Assembly (NCBI GenBank): GCA_021018815.1
Contig: JAITYX010000007.1
Span: 10,354,001 to 10,418,000 of the forward strand
DNA from: Talinum fruticosum
Lineage: Eukaryota; Streptophyta; Magnoliopsida; Caryophyllales; Talinaceae
Direction of reading: 5' to 3'
Length of the DNA stretch: 64,000 nt
Shown here: in pieces, positions 27,501 through 40,133 of the stretch
How positions within the stretch are numbered: position 1 is the first letter of the stretch
Layout of the letters: each line of letters begins with the position of its first letter
Notes under the pieces: model-generated
The model's database searches: none
What the model was told of the DNA's origin: nothing
What the model saw: the letters and a program-made list of their open reading frames with translations, nothing else
Made by a program: the position numbers and the translations under genes

Positions 27501-29574
27501 GGTACTCTTCTGAGTGGATGGGGAAAAGACGGAACTCTGGATAAAATGGGAACCCATCTAAGTGGAGAAAAAGGAGACAAAACTTAGATTTTGTTTCCAC
27601 AGATAATCAATGTTTGTGGAGCGTGTCAATCCCTGAAAATTCATTGGCGTCTCATCCCACCAAAAAATAAACAAAATAAAAAATGTATCAATCTTTTTCA
27701 CACAAATTCAGTGACATATCAAATGATGTAAAGTATTAGAATAATTATTATTTCCTAATTATATTATAGTGCAATCATTTTTCCTTGATCACTATGATGT
27801 AGCAAAGAAAATAAACTCAAACCTATAATATATCGAGTAATTAACTAACATAATATTAACATTAGTTAATTAAATTAACTCACCGGAGTAATCAGAGTCT
27901 CGAGCGGATAATGAATTAGAACGAGAAAGAAACCCTCCATACAAAGATGAACCGGATGACTTCAAATTTCTCCGACGATGTTCACGTAAAATTTGCTTAA
28001 CTTCTAATAGTATTTGCAATTGTTTATGAAGAATCTCCCATCTTTCGAGAAACTCAGTCTCCTTATTAGTGTAAAAACTATTCACCTTTTCAAGCTCCTC
28101 ATCCAACTTCTGGAAGAACATTCTCACCTGCGCAAGCATACATATTTTCATTTATATTAATTTGCATTATCGTCAAGTATAAATGGGTGCACTATTTTTA
28201 AATCAACTCGCGTGATAATAAGGCTTACGTACATTTAATCCTCTAACATCTCGTCTAGGCATAATTTTAGAAAAATTGATTTGAATTTAAATACGGGTCA
28301 TAATATAATAATTAATATAAAATAAGATTGAAGGAGTAGAGACGTAATTAGTAATAACCTCATCTTCTTCAGAGAAGAGTTGAGAGAGTTCAGTTTCATG
28401 CATTTGATCCAACTGATCTTCTTGATCCTCCTCCTCCTCATGCATAGATTTACACCTTGTCATCTGCAAATTAATTAATTAATTAATTAGCTTACTTGTT
28501 ATTTATGCAACATAATTAGCTTTCCTCAAATTTCACTTCTTTTATTCCTTACCTTTTGTATTATTTTTTTCTTATAAAAATTATTTTAAAAAACTAGGTT
28601 GAAGCTTTTTATGGGTTTTCCTTGTGAGTATAACATACACGTTGCTTTCGTGAAGGTTATACCAAAAAACGACCTCCATAATTATTTTGCACAACGGACA
28701 CCATTTTTAGACAATTTGTTTTGCTTATTACATCAACTTCCCAAGAAGAAAAGAAAGTTTCTTTTTTGTTTTTTTTTAAAAAAATATAACCCCAAAATAA
28801 TTAAGAAGTGGGAAATTAAAATCGATGCTATAGGAGCTTAATAATCATGCATCATTGTTACATATAATAGTGCTAGAGAAAAATTAGAAAAAAAAACATA
28901 AAATAAACTACAATTTTAAGTACTTCGTCGTATACATCATTTTCTGATGTACACCACATATTTTAAAGTTGAATGAATAACAATTACAAGAGGAAGATAC
29001 AATTACATTTTTTTATAAATTATACTGTGTTTTCTATCTCCGAAAATTTGTATAAAAAACTAAATACGCTAATTATGTAATCTTTTACCATGTGCATCAT
29101 CAACTAATTATTCAAATCTATAATTTTTTTGAGAGTTAATGCTTGTGATCACTTGGGTCCAATTTGTACACATTTATCTTTGCACCCAAAAAATGATTTT
29201 CTAATAATTATTTTTAAAAACAAAAAGGACACCAACAACCCAATAAAATGCATGAGAAAGAGAGAAAGAGAGAAAGAGAGAGAATGGTATCTGTATGTAC
29301 ATACCTGGTTGTGGTGATCGCCTGAAGAACTGGTACCACCAGCATGGAGCAGTTTACGGGAGACGAAGGTGGCGAGGGAGCGAGGGACGCCGAGAACCGA
29401 GCGGCCGATGTCGGACCACCGGGTGGGCTCGTAAGCTTGGGGAGAGAGATGCTTCGGCCTAAGGATGGCTAGTTTTATTTTCTTAATGTGTTTCTTCAGT
29501 TGCCAGTAGTTTACAAATGCCTCCTTCCATTCTGGTATCAACTGCGCTTCCAACTCCTTTGAGAACTTCACCAT
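21589..29574 (-). CDS. PHO1: Phosphate exporter PHO1 (SPX-EXS protein, 15 exons)
   Basis: Exons, in order: 29574-29305, 28463-28359, 28127-27884, 27062-26718, 26120-26072, 25531-25460, 25179-25050, 24505-24379, 23559-23310, 23081-22977, 22854-22811, 22728-22576, 22305-22021, 21939-21800, 21679-21589; about 803 residues. PHO1 exports phosphate, mainly from root stele cells into the xylem, acting at Golgi/trans-Golgi and plasma membranes. The SPX domain starts [20 protein letters not shown] and includes [11 protein letters not shown] and [11 protein letters not shown]. The membrane/EXS part has [86 protein letters not shown] and [11 protein letters not shown]. It is closer to PHO1 itself than to the H-type homologues as far as I recall them. 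Exon 4 lacks one base at the G4 run 26819-26822 and exon 11 one at the A6 run 22835-22840. Phases of all other exons agree, so these are probably consensus errors. Confidence 0.95.
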
Positions 29575-29649
29575 CTTTTTTTTCTTTTTTTTCTGTTTAT
29601 CTTTGTGATTTTTCTACTTCCTTCTTCTCCTTCCTCTATGAACCATTAG

Positions 29650-29654
<5 letters not shown>

Positions 29655-29681
<27 letters not shown>
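29655..29681 (-). repeat. (CT)n run in the PHO1 5' leader
   Basis: GA on the given strand, CT in the transcript, between the TATA box and the PHO1 start codon. Confidence 0.9.
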
Positions 29682-29707
29682 GAACTTGCACCAGGGAAAT
29701 ACAACGC

Positions 29708-29716
29708 CTTTATATA
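29708..29716 (-). promoter_or_regulatory. TATA box of PHO1
   Basis: Read on the minus strand the sequence is TATATAAAG, about 135 bases upstream of the PHO1 start codon, followed by a CT-rich leader typical of plant genes. Confidence 0.6.
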
Positions 29717-29719
29717 GTG

Positions 29720-29804
29720 GAGTGCGGAAAGTGAAGGGATATTTAATTAGAAAAAAGGTAGCAAAAATCTATTTTTTTCAAGAACCAAAAAAACTGTTAA
29801 TGGT

Positions 29805-29858
<54 letters not shown>

Positions 29859-30024
29859 CTTTTTATTAAAATGCTTACCTTGTGTGGCCAAATCTGACCC
29901 CTTCATTTTCTTTTTCTATATGTTACGACTTTAAAGTACAATATGATCTTGTACGTTAAAAAGTAAAAATAATATGATAAATGACATATAAACAACTATG
30001 ATAATTTACATGCATAGAATGATA

Positions 30025-30057
<33 letters not shown>

Positions 30058-31111
30058 ATTTTGCATTAGTTAGATATTATGCTTTCAATTAAGAAATCGT
30101 TCCTTCCGTAAGGGCGAAGTGTGAGGTTAATATCAAGTGAAGGCAAATTAAACAAAAAGAAGACATTTAATTTGAAATTATTTTTAACATAATTAGCAAA
30201 AATATAAAAAAGTATATATAAGCATCATTATCTCTATAAATAAATTTAAAGAGGGTCATATTACAAATCCACATTGCATAAATAGGGTGCGGAATTTTCA
30301 TTTATAACAATAATATATCAAGGATTATTACAATTAACATGCATAAAAAATAATTATGTAGGTACATTAAAAAATAATTATGCACCAAAAATAAAAATAT
30401 AAAAATAATTATGTGAAAATGAAACCACTAATAAATTTAGGTTAGCTTTAATTTGAATTTAATTGGGTGAGTGGGAGGGTGAGTCATTTGTGTGCTCTCC
30501 ACTAAACAGGAGTTGGATTAATACCCTTGTCACTTTGGCAACAAAATTTACCATCTTTGTTTCTTTTTTTCTTTTCATTCCTTTTTCTTGTTTCCCTCCT
30601 TTCTGTTCCTCTTTTTCAATAATGCTAAAAATGTGACCATCCTCAACATTTTATATGCCAAAATGTACCTATAATCTATAGACTCAGTCAAGTTCAATAA
30701 TTATTCAAATTTAAATTGAATTAATTAAAATAATACTAGAATAAATTATCTTTTCATTAGTCGCTCTATTTTGCTTAGTCGGATTAAACAAAATTAATCA
30801 ATTCAGTTAAAGTCAAGTAAAAAGACATATAAATAGAAAAAAATCGTTTGAATCTAGCATAGGAAAAATTGAGATAATCGGATGATACAAAATATTACCA
30901 AGATTGTTATTTCAGCTTATTTTCTTTAAAAAACACTTATATATATATATATATATAAAAGACTCATAAAACTACCTTTAATAATGCTAAAAAGCTTAGT
31001 ATAAAAATTTTTTTTTAATTTGGGATCACCAAAATATAATTAAATACTTAATGCTGAAATCAATAATGTTATTTAAAAATGGTGTTAGTTAATTTAGCTA
31101 GTACATTAGAG
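29720..31111. other. Upstream flank of PHO1 and intergenic DNA
   Basis: AT-rich sequence with an AT microsatellite at 29809-29855 and a shorter one at 30021-30041. No gene or element boundary is visible. Confidence 0.5.
29809..29855. repeat. (AT)n microsatellite upstream of PHO1
   Basis: Uninterrupted AT dinucleotides over about 47 bp, roughly 95 bp beyond the TATA box of PHO1, so it lies in the proximal promoter. Confidence 0.97.
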
Positions 31112-31249
31112 GGCAAAAGATTTGATTCGTGTGTGGAACCAGAATTAGGTTTAATTATCATCTTTTTGGTTTAATTATCATCAGTTTTGCACCAAAAAGA
31201 TGATAATTAAACCTAATTCTGTTTCAACTCACGTATCAGATCTTTTGCC
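31112..31249. repeat. Hairpin with 59-bp arms and 20-base loop
   Basis: The left arm 31112-31170 starts GGCAAAAGATTTGATTCGTG and ends ATCATCTTTTTGGT. The right arm 31191-31249 is its near-perfect reverse complement with a handful of mismatches. The loop is 31171-31190. It may be a small fold-back MITE or a microRNA-like precursor; no target duplication is evident. Confidence 0.9.
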
Positions 31250-31957
31250 ATCTTTATTAAACTGTATCATTTAGATTTAGTTTAGCTTTGTGATTGAACT
31301 AGCTAGAAGCAGTAATCAATCATGATGAGTTCATCCAAAAGGAAATTTTTAAGGCTATGGTGAAGCAATAACGCATCCTTAACAATACATGAGTCGAGTC
31401 TAATCAAACTAAACTTCCCGAGCATCCAATAGTCGCGGAATATACTTAAATTCATGAAAGTTTTATAGGTAGATCCATAGAAATGAATTGGAACAATTAA
31501 ATTCAAGGATTTTGTTGTAAAATACTAACAGTAAATAGCAGAGACATATGATATGGGCCCTAATTGACTTATTAGGGGCAGCCTCAAAAGAAACCTTATT
31601 ATTTGACCCTCTCTTCCACTCAAGAGCTAATTTAACAATGTCAAATGTCTAATACACAACAAAAATTACGAGCATGGAAGAAAATTTTCTATACCCAAAA
31701 GGCCAAAACACCCAAAAAAACAAAAAACAAAAGAGTCAATTGGCAAGCTTTTGTTAGGCCTGTCCATCACTGTCTAGCTTTTGCACCAGGCAAAAAATGC
31801 ATCTTCATTGGGGAAGTTGAATTAAGTTCTCTTATCTGACTTTGTATATTGTTTTCTGCAAACCAGGTGGAAGGCCATTTTCATTATCTTTTGTCGTCGT
31901 TAATTCAAACCTTTTCCCTTTCCTGTCTGCGATGTAATTCATAGCACGAACATTAGT

Positions 31958-34900
31958 TTAAGCAGATAAATTAGCCACTAAGCGGTCCATAATCACTTTA
32001 TTATTGTACCATGACTCACCCGAGAAAAGGTGATGGCTCACAAGATCACAAGCATCTAACTGGATTGGCTGCTTGAATTCTGCCCAGGGTGGTGGGTCAG
32101 ATGCAGCTGCACTTGCTGATATCACATTTTCCTGCAACAAATTAAAGTAGGTAACAATTTTTGACATTGTAGTAAAGGATTTCATGTTTCAGCTGTAATC
32201 CATCCCATCAAATCATTAAGCATAGGCAAGTTTTATATAAGCAACTTTATGTTAAAAGCAGTGCTTAAAAATGACTCGTTCAATTGCCCCTGCATCTTTT
32301 GTTATGGAGAAGTGAAGTGCATTGCCCACATATGATCGATTCCCCCTCCTGACTAAGTAGGACTCAGGGGTATTGGTTTGACTTGGTTTTAAATATGTTG
32401 AGAACCCATATCAAGATACCGAAAAGGCATGTCTTGCATGCTCAAAAAGATCAGAATAATTAATTGAAGCTGAGGATACAGAGAAGATATCGATCAGCTG
32501 GGTTTATTGACTTCCTTTCAGAATATGGAAACTGAGATGGAAGGTGGATCCTCTACGCTTTGTTTCACCTACTAATTATTATATTTTACATGGTTTATCT
32601 CCATGCAGTAATTGAATGATCTAAAACTCAACTTCCATCAAACTACTCAGCTTATTCCATTAAACAGTTCCACCCCAGTACTCAACTAATCCCATTCGGT
32701 GAGTCCTAATTACGTAGGTTAACCACCAACAAACAATAAGGGAACTAAGTGGAATCCAATAAGTAAACTCTCCACCTTGCGACTCAGAGGCTAAATGTTC
32801 AGTTCCTTATCCTGATCACCTGGTTACTCATATGTTGCTTTCCAAACCCCAAATATTCGGGCTCTATAGGTGATTGAGTTAAATCAGAGGCTCAACCCGA
32901 TAAATCCAGGTGAGTATATAAAAACAATTGATAAGGAACTTTTATATCAATATGCAAATATACATAAATGGGCAAGTAGAATACAGAAGCCAGTAGTAGA
33001 ATCACCAGGGCATTAGTGTGCCACACGATGTTGTCATTTACAAATAGTACAAAAACACAAGTTGAAGAGGCAGATAAGTTAATTTGGCACATTGTCTAAG
33101 TAACACATCAGCAGAAAAGCAATGATACTAATTGCTAAGAGCCTAAGACTGTGGAAGGATGAGTTCGTATTCTATACCAACAAAAAAAATGGCTTTAGTG
33201 TGAAGATAAACATTTTGAAAAACAAAAAGTTTGATGACCCCACCATTATCTTGCCCACTATGTTCACAGTATGCATTCCAAAATATATAGAAAAATAAAA
33301 AATGTAGGTTCTACAAAGATCTTGCACAAATCTTCAAGCAAAGCAGTAATCAGGCACCCCATGGACCTTATTAAACATTTCTTTCTGGGTACATATGTTA
33401 TCCAAGAAACGAATAGAAACAAAAGATTGAATGGAGACTCACCATGGGAGATCGTCGAGGAATCCTTGTAGGAAAGCATAATACCTAACTGTGGCAAGAA
33501 TCTGGATCCTCCCGCACCCAAAAAAAAAAGAAGGGATGTATAAGTGTTGTATCGCCTATAGAAACAGAGAATGAAAAGCTTTTCATTTCTTTTCTGCAGG
33601 TCTTTAATCCTCCATTTCACCAGAGTACTCAAGTTACGACCATAGGGGGTAGAGTTTTCTTATCATAGAATTTTTTTCCATTCACGAAACTCGAAATTGA
33701 GACCTTGCTTAGAGGAACAAGTGCCAAACCACCTGAACCAACATGTGTGGGTGCATTTACATGTTAACATACTTGAAATCATGTAAATACAGTGTACCAA
33801 AATAAGAGAATTAGCTAATGTGCAACAAATGAAAGAGTAGGAACAAGATAATGCTTCCCCTTGACATTTATCTAATTGGCTAGAGGGTTCTAAACATGCT
33901 TCAATATCCAGAGACAACCTCCTCATTTTTAATGGATTTAGCCAATAAGCAGAGGCCACAGTTAGTAGGAAATCTCCTCCACATTCTCTGTCCAAACCAT
34001 GACTTTGGTGCAAGGTATGATATGTCAAACTATGATTGGCTATACGACCATCAAAGTTCCCAAATTCAACTCTGCCAAACAGCAACAGGAATCCAATCAG
34101 AGGATCCCAAACATATGTAAAGACAAGTTGTCTGTAAAAATATCATGACTGATATATAAATTGTTCATTAACAAGAGAATCAACTGTTTTCTCTAACCCG
34201 ATAATTAAAATATAGCATCATGCCAACTGTCAGTATAAAAAAGGAGATAGGCATGCAGGGAAAGATCTCCTGAGACTCCCTGATTAAGTGATTCACTTAT
34301 TGGAATCTTAGCTCCAACACCTAAAAAGGCCTCTAAGCCCCTACATTGCCTCCAGCCGCCCTTGATCAACAAACATGTGGTGGTCAAGAGAGGATGCATA
34401 GTTTCCACAGCTATACTTTGGGGCATGGTTGCCACCTAAAATTATTCTTTAGATGTCTAGGTCTGCCGTATATCAACCACTTGTACTCCTAGTACAATGA
34501 GTCTATATGTCATTATCATTCATCAAAAGTGCTCACGAAAAACAAGGACCTGCTGTAATCTCTTACACAACAGTGATAGAGCGATTACAGCTCCATCATT
34601 AAGGCTGGTAAAACATCTAAATATTACTTAACAGTTGGTCAATATGTCCAACTTACATGGGAAGAGGGGGAGAGATTATAGCTTACTAAATACAGTAAGA
34701 AAACTATGACAGTTGACTAAACTTATTGATCAGCTTCTGGTTTTCCACAGGTTTGCTTTGGAAGCAGCCACATTTTTGTGCTAAATTGAAATGCAATCTA
34801 GTCCAAAATGTGCTGATAAATGCACACTCATAATACGTTACTCAAGTTCTTTCCACCCACACAAAATTAAAAGAACGAAAATAAGAAGCAGAAATCATAA

Positions 34901-36452
34901 ACACTCCAGATAACTGAAGGCAGAGAAAAAGGAACACTGGAACAGTAGTTTTTAGAGGGCTGTAGGACAACTGTTACCATGCAAGTATACTTTGGTGAAG
35001 GCTAAAGGTTACATTGACAAAGACAGGATTGCCAAAATTTATAACTATCAACCGAATAGTAAAGGCAAAAAAAAGTGTCGGTGCAGCGATGCAAGGATCA
35101 CCTAGCTTGTGGTCTACCAGTAACTGAAGACCAATCCAAGCCTCTTAACCCCACCTATATCCGCTGACTACAAGAGGAATATAAATACGACCATACAAAG
35201 CGGTTCTATGGCCTATACCATGGGAATCCTCAAATCGAAAAAGATTGCAACTGGCTATTGACATCATTAGAAACTTATCCCTCTAAACACTATAATTAAT
35301 GTTTTGTCACACATGGAAAACTAATTCAACATAACAGTTCGAGCACTAGAAATGATGAAAACATATCAAATATTTCGAAGGAAAAGTGATCAATCAATAA
35401 GTCAATGAGCCACACAACAAGAAATGGTGGTACGCACTTAGTTCTGAATGTAACTATTATTTCCATTTGTGGTGCTGTACACATGTAATAGATGTGACAG
35501 TCATTGCCCTGGATGATGGCCTAACTCAGAACTAAACAGAAGGGAAACAATTGGTAAATTATTAGCTCAAGCACAGGCATAATATCAATGTCCATTCCAT
35601 ACGATGCGAAATTCAATTAGTCCTTGTTAAATGCTTTAAACATAGTTCCATTATGTATTTATGTTCCCTCTCTAACTATTTTTTCCCTTGTCTTGTTTAT
35701 ATCATGGAGAACATATTGAAGTTAAAAATGGGAAGTCATTTGAGCAAAACCCATGAACAGAAGATGCCACAAGTTCCATTTGACATGTTCTAGCAGTAGG
35801 TCTTATTCTCCTAGGACCTTTAAACCTAGGAGGTTGAGGTAAGGGTCCAGCCCAGCAGAGATTACAGACATCAAATTCCACACCATTTTTTTACCCTTTA
35901 AGATTACAGGCAACATTCTCAATTTTTTTAGAGCAAAGGCAAAATAGGCAAAATTGAAGCGAAGTCTGTGACAACTCAATTCCAAAAATTTTACCAATTG
36001 AGATAACCGACAGTATGATACCCTCACAAACAATACACTAAAAAATGTTCAAATCATGGGTTTAAAGAGGAGTTATCCTTGGTGTGTACTACGGAATGTA
36101 ACAGAGCCACAATCTATCATACCTTAAAGCTTTAATTTCACCCACAAAAAGCAACCCAGAAAAACAAAAAAAAGGTTCATATACCCCAGAATCCAACAGA
36201 ACAGAAAATTGAAAAAATCAGAGAGATTATAAAGATAACGACCTTAGGTCCTTGAAGGTCTGGATATGAGAGATTGCTCTTCAAATGAATCCGTCATATC
36301 CTTGTGGTGATGGGGAAGTGAAGCCCCTGTCAGTAAATTCCCCAAGCATCAACTGGGTATACTGGGGATCCTTCCAAGTTTTCCAATGGAGAATGCGAAG
36401 AAATAACTGTTCCACCGTGAACAAAGCAGAAGCTGGCAAATTACTGTCGATT
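31958..36452 (-). CDS. Unrecognised multi-exon gene (partial model)
   Basis: I do not recognise this family. Exons with GT-AG borders are: 5' leader up to 36592, 36452-36243, 33501-33443 and the last exon 32131-31958 ending in a stop. Exon 2 reads MLGEFTDRGFTSPSPQGYDG from an ATG at 36349 and ends LKSNLSYPDLQGPK, if one base is restored at 36291-36292. The third reads ILATVRYYAFLQGFLDDLPW in matching phase. The last begins ENVISASAAASDPPPWAEFK and ends DRLVANLSA. Phase requires at least one more exon between 33443 and 32131 that I could not locate. The sequence before the ATG in exon 2 is open in the same frame. The protein would be small (over 120 residues), soluble, with no signal peptide or membrane segment in the visible part. 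Confidence 0.45.
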
Positions 36453-36690
36453 CTGAAAGCAATTAACATGAAAGACACAGAAGAATTTGACTCGTACAAG
36501 CATACTAGAAGAACATGAGAATTTAGCATTAATCGGGAACAAGAGACAAATTCTCAGCAGAAACTGAGAACTGCATGGAATGTTAACATACCTTCCAAAC
36601 AGGTACTTCGGTTGGGTACGGATCGGTTTCGGGTAGAGTTTTGGTGGGGAAATTTGTTGTTGGAGAAAAGTCGAAATGTTTGCACTAAAT

Positions 36691-36698
36691 TTTATATA
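36691..36698 (-). promoter_or_regulatory. TATA box of the unrecognised minus-strand gene
   Basis: The minus strand reads TATATAAA about 100 bases before the first splice donor at 36592 (GAAG/GTATGT). It supports transcription leftward from about 36665. Confidence 0.5.
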
Positions 36699-37263
36699 AG
36701 TATTTTTGGAAAAAATTTATTTGATCAAGATTGTTAGAAAGAGAAAGAGAGGAGAGACATAAAATAAAATAAAGCAGAGAGATAAAGAAGAGAGACTATA
36801 TTAAAAAGGTAGAAAGAGAGGAGAGAAAAGAGAATGAGGTTACGGATGGTTACTCTCTATTGTTAAAGAAGTTTTTAAATTTGTTTTTAAATTACTTTAG
36901 AAAAATAATTTTACTTTTTGAAAAAATTAGTATTTGATTTAATTTTAATTTTTAGAGTTCAAAAATAGTTTTAAAATTTGAGCCAAATATCTACTTAATT
37001 GATATTTTGTCTAATGAGTTTATCTTATAAAAATAAACAATTTGCTAAAAATTTAAGTCAAGTTTGGTACGGGGTTAGGGTCATTCGGTTCGGATTTAAA
37101 TTTTAAATGTCGGATTAATTTTATCGAGTCTATAGAAAACCATCGTATTAATATGACTACGATCAATCAATATACGTTAGTGTGAGAGGTGTAACAATTA
37201 TTCCTCAAATTTAAGAATCTTATAAATAAAAATAAAATTCTCATAGAAGACATCTACTCTTTT

Positions 37264-37688
37264 GACGTGTTCGGTAAAATTAGATATTTTAGTAATGGTT
37301 AAATGTTTTTAGTAGTTGTTACCTGTTTTATTAGCAATTACTTATTACTGACTAGTGCTTAGTGGTTAAATGTTTAACTAGTGATTTAAAATAAACGTGT
37401 TTGGTAATAGTAGTTTGTTTAAGTAACAAATTTGTATAAAATAACTTAAAAGGACATAATTGATAAAAGTTTTTAGAAAATAAAAAGGAGAATTTCGTAA
37501 ATTATGTGCAAACACTAGATAGTGTTTTTAAAAACGTTACTTTGAGTACATTTTCGAAAACAATACCTAAAACTCTAATCATTATGTCAAACACTACGTT
37601 GCCAAACACTTATATTTTTAGATAAGTAGTGTTTTACCTTCTCTAAAACACTAACCACTACCTCAAAAGTTACTCGTCGAACACACTC
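37264..37688. mobile_element. hAT-like MITE, second copy
   Basis: The left end has GACGTGTTCGGTAAAAT and the right end, reversed, GAGTGTGTTCGACGAGTAA, so the ends are imperfect inverted repeats. The interior has no coding frame and shares words with the element at 11039-11473, including CACTACCT and an AAAAGGACATAA block. Boundaries are approximate. Confidence 0.5.
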
Positions 37689-38738
37689 TTTATGAGCAAC
37701 GGTAGGTCGCACGATTCTAGTAACCAAAGGCTAAAAAAAAATTTTTTATAAAGTAGTGAAAAATAAACAAAACAATTTCAAGTTGGAAGATGCTCTTGGG
37801 CATGGACATGGGCCCAAATTTCTGTGTTGTGAATGCTCACTAGTGCTAAGCCCACTGGTTTTGCTTGAGATAGTTTAGATATTGAAATTATCGTCATGGG
37901 TAATGACCAATGAGCTCCACCCATTTCTATAATTTAGATAGCAAAGTTTATCTTTTTATATGCAACAAACGTATTACCACATCTACTACTAGTCAATAAG
38001 ACTCTTAAATATCAATAACTCAATGACAGTATACACAAAAATGTAAAATATATGTACTTCAAAATTCGAGATATACCATATGGTATCATACTTTTCGTAT
38101 ATGGATGATGGTAGTGAAATAGTGTAAAAAATATATATAATACATACATGATTAGTATGGCACGCATCATAAAAACCAACCACAATTATCTTTGACTTGG
38201 TATAATATTAAAAAATAAATAACTCAAAGTTCAGCATACTGACATCAAATTTAAAAGTCGAATTATTTTCCAATCTTACCTCTGAACTTGGTATATAGCC
38301 TCCAAAATTCCATTGATAAAAAGTACAAGATCTTATTGCCGCTTAGGGAAAAGAACGGGTGTCTTGCAAACAATTGTTAGTTGTGTAATTTAATACATTG
38401 GTTGCTAACTCGTAACTAATTACATAGCCTAATTTATTTAGCTATAAGTTGTTGTAAGACTATACACCGTAAATTTCAATAAGTTATAAAAAGTTGTAAG
38501 GAGTTGTAATATAGTAGTAAAGTTAGTTATAAAAAGTTATAAAGAGTTATAAACAATTGTAAAGAGTTTTAGGCCATTATAAGAAGTCATAATCTAAAAC
38601 TCAATGGAATAGGATCTTACTTGTATTAGTTGGCTACATTCACTAGTTCTGGGGAGGGAAAAAGAAAAGATGATGAATAGTGTTTTTGAAAATCATATTT
38701 GATAAATAAGTAACAATCTCAAAAAGTTAATTACACCC

Positions 38739-38835
38739 ATAGGTGGCTTTTTAAGTCCGCTGTCAAATCCCAGGGCTCAACCCTTGACAGGCGGTGGAAA
38801 CTACCAAGCTGGAGTACGGTAAGGGCAGAGAAAGT
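38739..38835 (+). pseudogene. Plastid 16S rRNA fragment in nuclear DNA (NUPT)
   Basis: About 95 bases starting TAGGTGGCTTTTTAAGTCCG and running through GACAGGCGGTGGAAACTACC and GCTGGAGTACGGTAAGGGCA match the plastid small-subunit rRNA from memory (roughly E. coli positions 575-670). A few C-to-T and G-to-A changes separate it from the usual plastid sequence, as expected for an old insertion. It is far too short to be functional. Confidence 0.88.
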
Positions 38836-38960
38836 GGGTCGGATTCTACAGGATCAAACCTATGGGACTTAATTAAAGAATTATGGAAGGGATCCAACGG
38901 CTTGAAAGAATTGAATGAGGAGCCGTATGAGGTGAAAATCTCATGTACGGTTCTGTTTCG
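38836..38960 (+). pseudogene. Plastid group II intron fragment with domain V, probably rps12 intron 1 3' half (NUPT)
   Basis: Bases 38920-38953 form a 34-nt group II intron domain V: GAGCCG, a stem of TATGAG with CTCATG around GTGAAAAT, and the closing TACGGTTC. The sequence before it (GGGACTTAATTAAAGAATTA, GGGATCCAACGGCTTGAAAG) resembles plastid DNA, and I think it is the 3' half of the trans-spliced rps12 intron 1. Homology stops after GGTTCTGT, before any exon. Identification as a group II intron is firm; the gene of origin is less so. Confidence 0.8.
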
Positions 38961-40110
38961 AGTGTTATAAGATAAAATTTTGGATAAAAAATAATGAGAA
39001 GTTACCTCACCCAACTCTTGAAGCATGAAAATTCTACGGCAGTAACTTAACCACCTAGTTAGGTGGTTGAATATAGTGTCACGTGTACACTTTTGAAATC
39101 AAATGTATATGTAATAAAGTTTCACAATAAAGTGATTAATTTTTTTAATTTTGATAAATTTTGTAATGTATACTTTTTTTTTTTTATGTTAGTGAATTTT
39201 TCATTAAAGTTTAATAATTTAACTGCACTTTTTCAATACATTTGACTCAATATTATCAATACATACTAATGAATTTAATACAAATATGATGAACATTTGA
39301 ATTAAACATATATATCTTTAATTTTTCTTAAAAGAACACTCATGAGGTAACTAAAAAGTTTAATTAGTTAATTTTTTTCTTTTTATTTACATTTGACTAA
39401 AAATTATGATCAATGTATAATGATGGATTTAGTATAAATACGATAAGTATTTTAATTAAATGTATATAAATCCAATTCTTTTAAAATTCATATGAATATA
39501 AATATTTATTCATTCATGTAAAAAATATATATAAATAAATAATCCAATACATCGAGAAATTTACAAATAAATTTGTACAAATTAGTGAATATTACAACAA
39601 TACTCATAAGTTTTATAACAACTTTAATAAATTTTTAAAAATTTCTATACTTGTCAATGTTTATCACCTTCTTCATGTTCATCACTTTTTTCTAGAGGAT
39701 TTGTGCATACTTTTTTGTTTTGTTCTCTACATAATGTTATCAATAATTATTAAATACTCATTGGAAAGTTATGAATAAAATTCATATATTTTCATATTAA
39801 AAAGGCACATTTAATGTGAAACTATCCAAATGCATCAAAATTAACCAATATTTATAGGTAAATTAGTAAAATTCATCAAAAAGAATCACATGAACTAACA
39901 TATTTTCTTTAACATAAGACAAATTCATAAGAATAAGTAAATATCCATAAGAAATGATTAACATATTCATCACAAAAATTAACATATTTATAAAAAAACA
40001 CATATTTAATATGATTTTTTTAAATGGCATATCCAACAATTGATAATTCATACTATTTAAAAAATACACATTCACTTATACAAAAGACAAATTTATCAAT
40101 TAAAATATTA
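38961..40110. other. Intergenic AT-rich DNA, no gene seen
   Basis: Low-complexity AT-rich sequence. The end near 39880-40110 contains ATTCATAAG and ATCAAAAAGAAT words that resemble degenerate forms of the tandem array that follows. Confidence 0.5.
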
Positions 40111-40133
40111 TATTAATCAATACATAGCAAATC

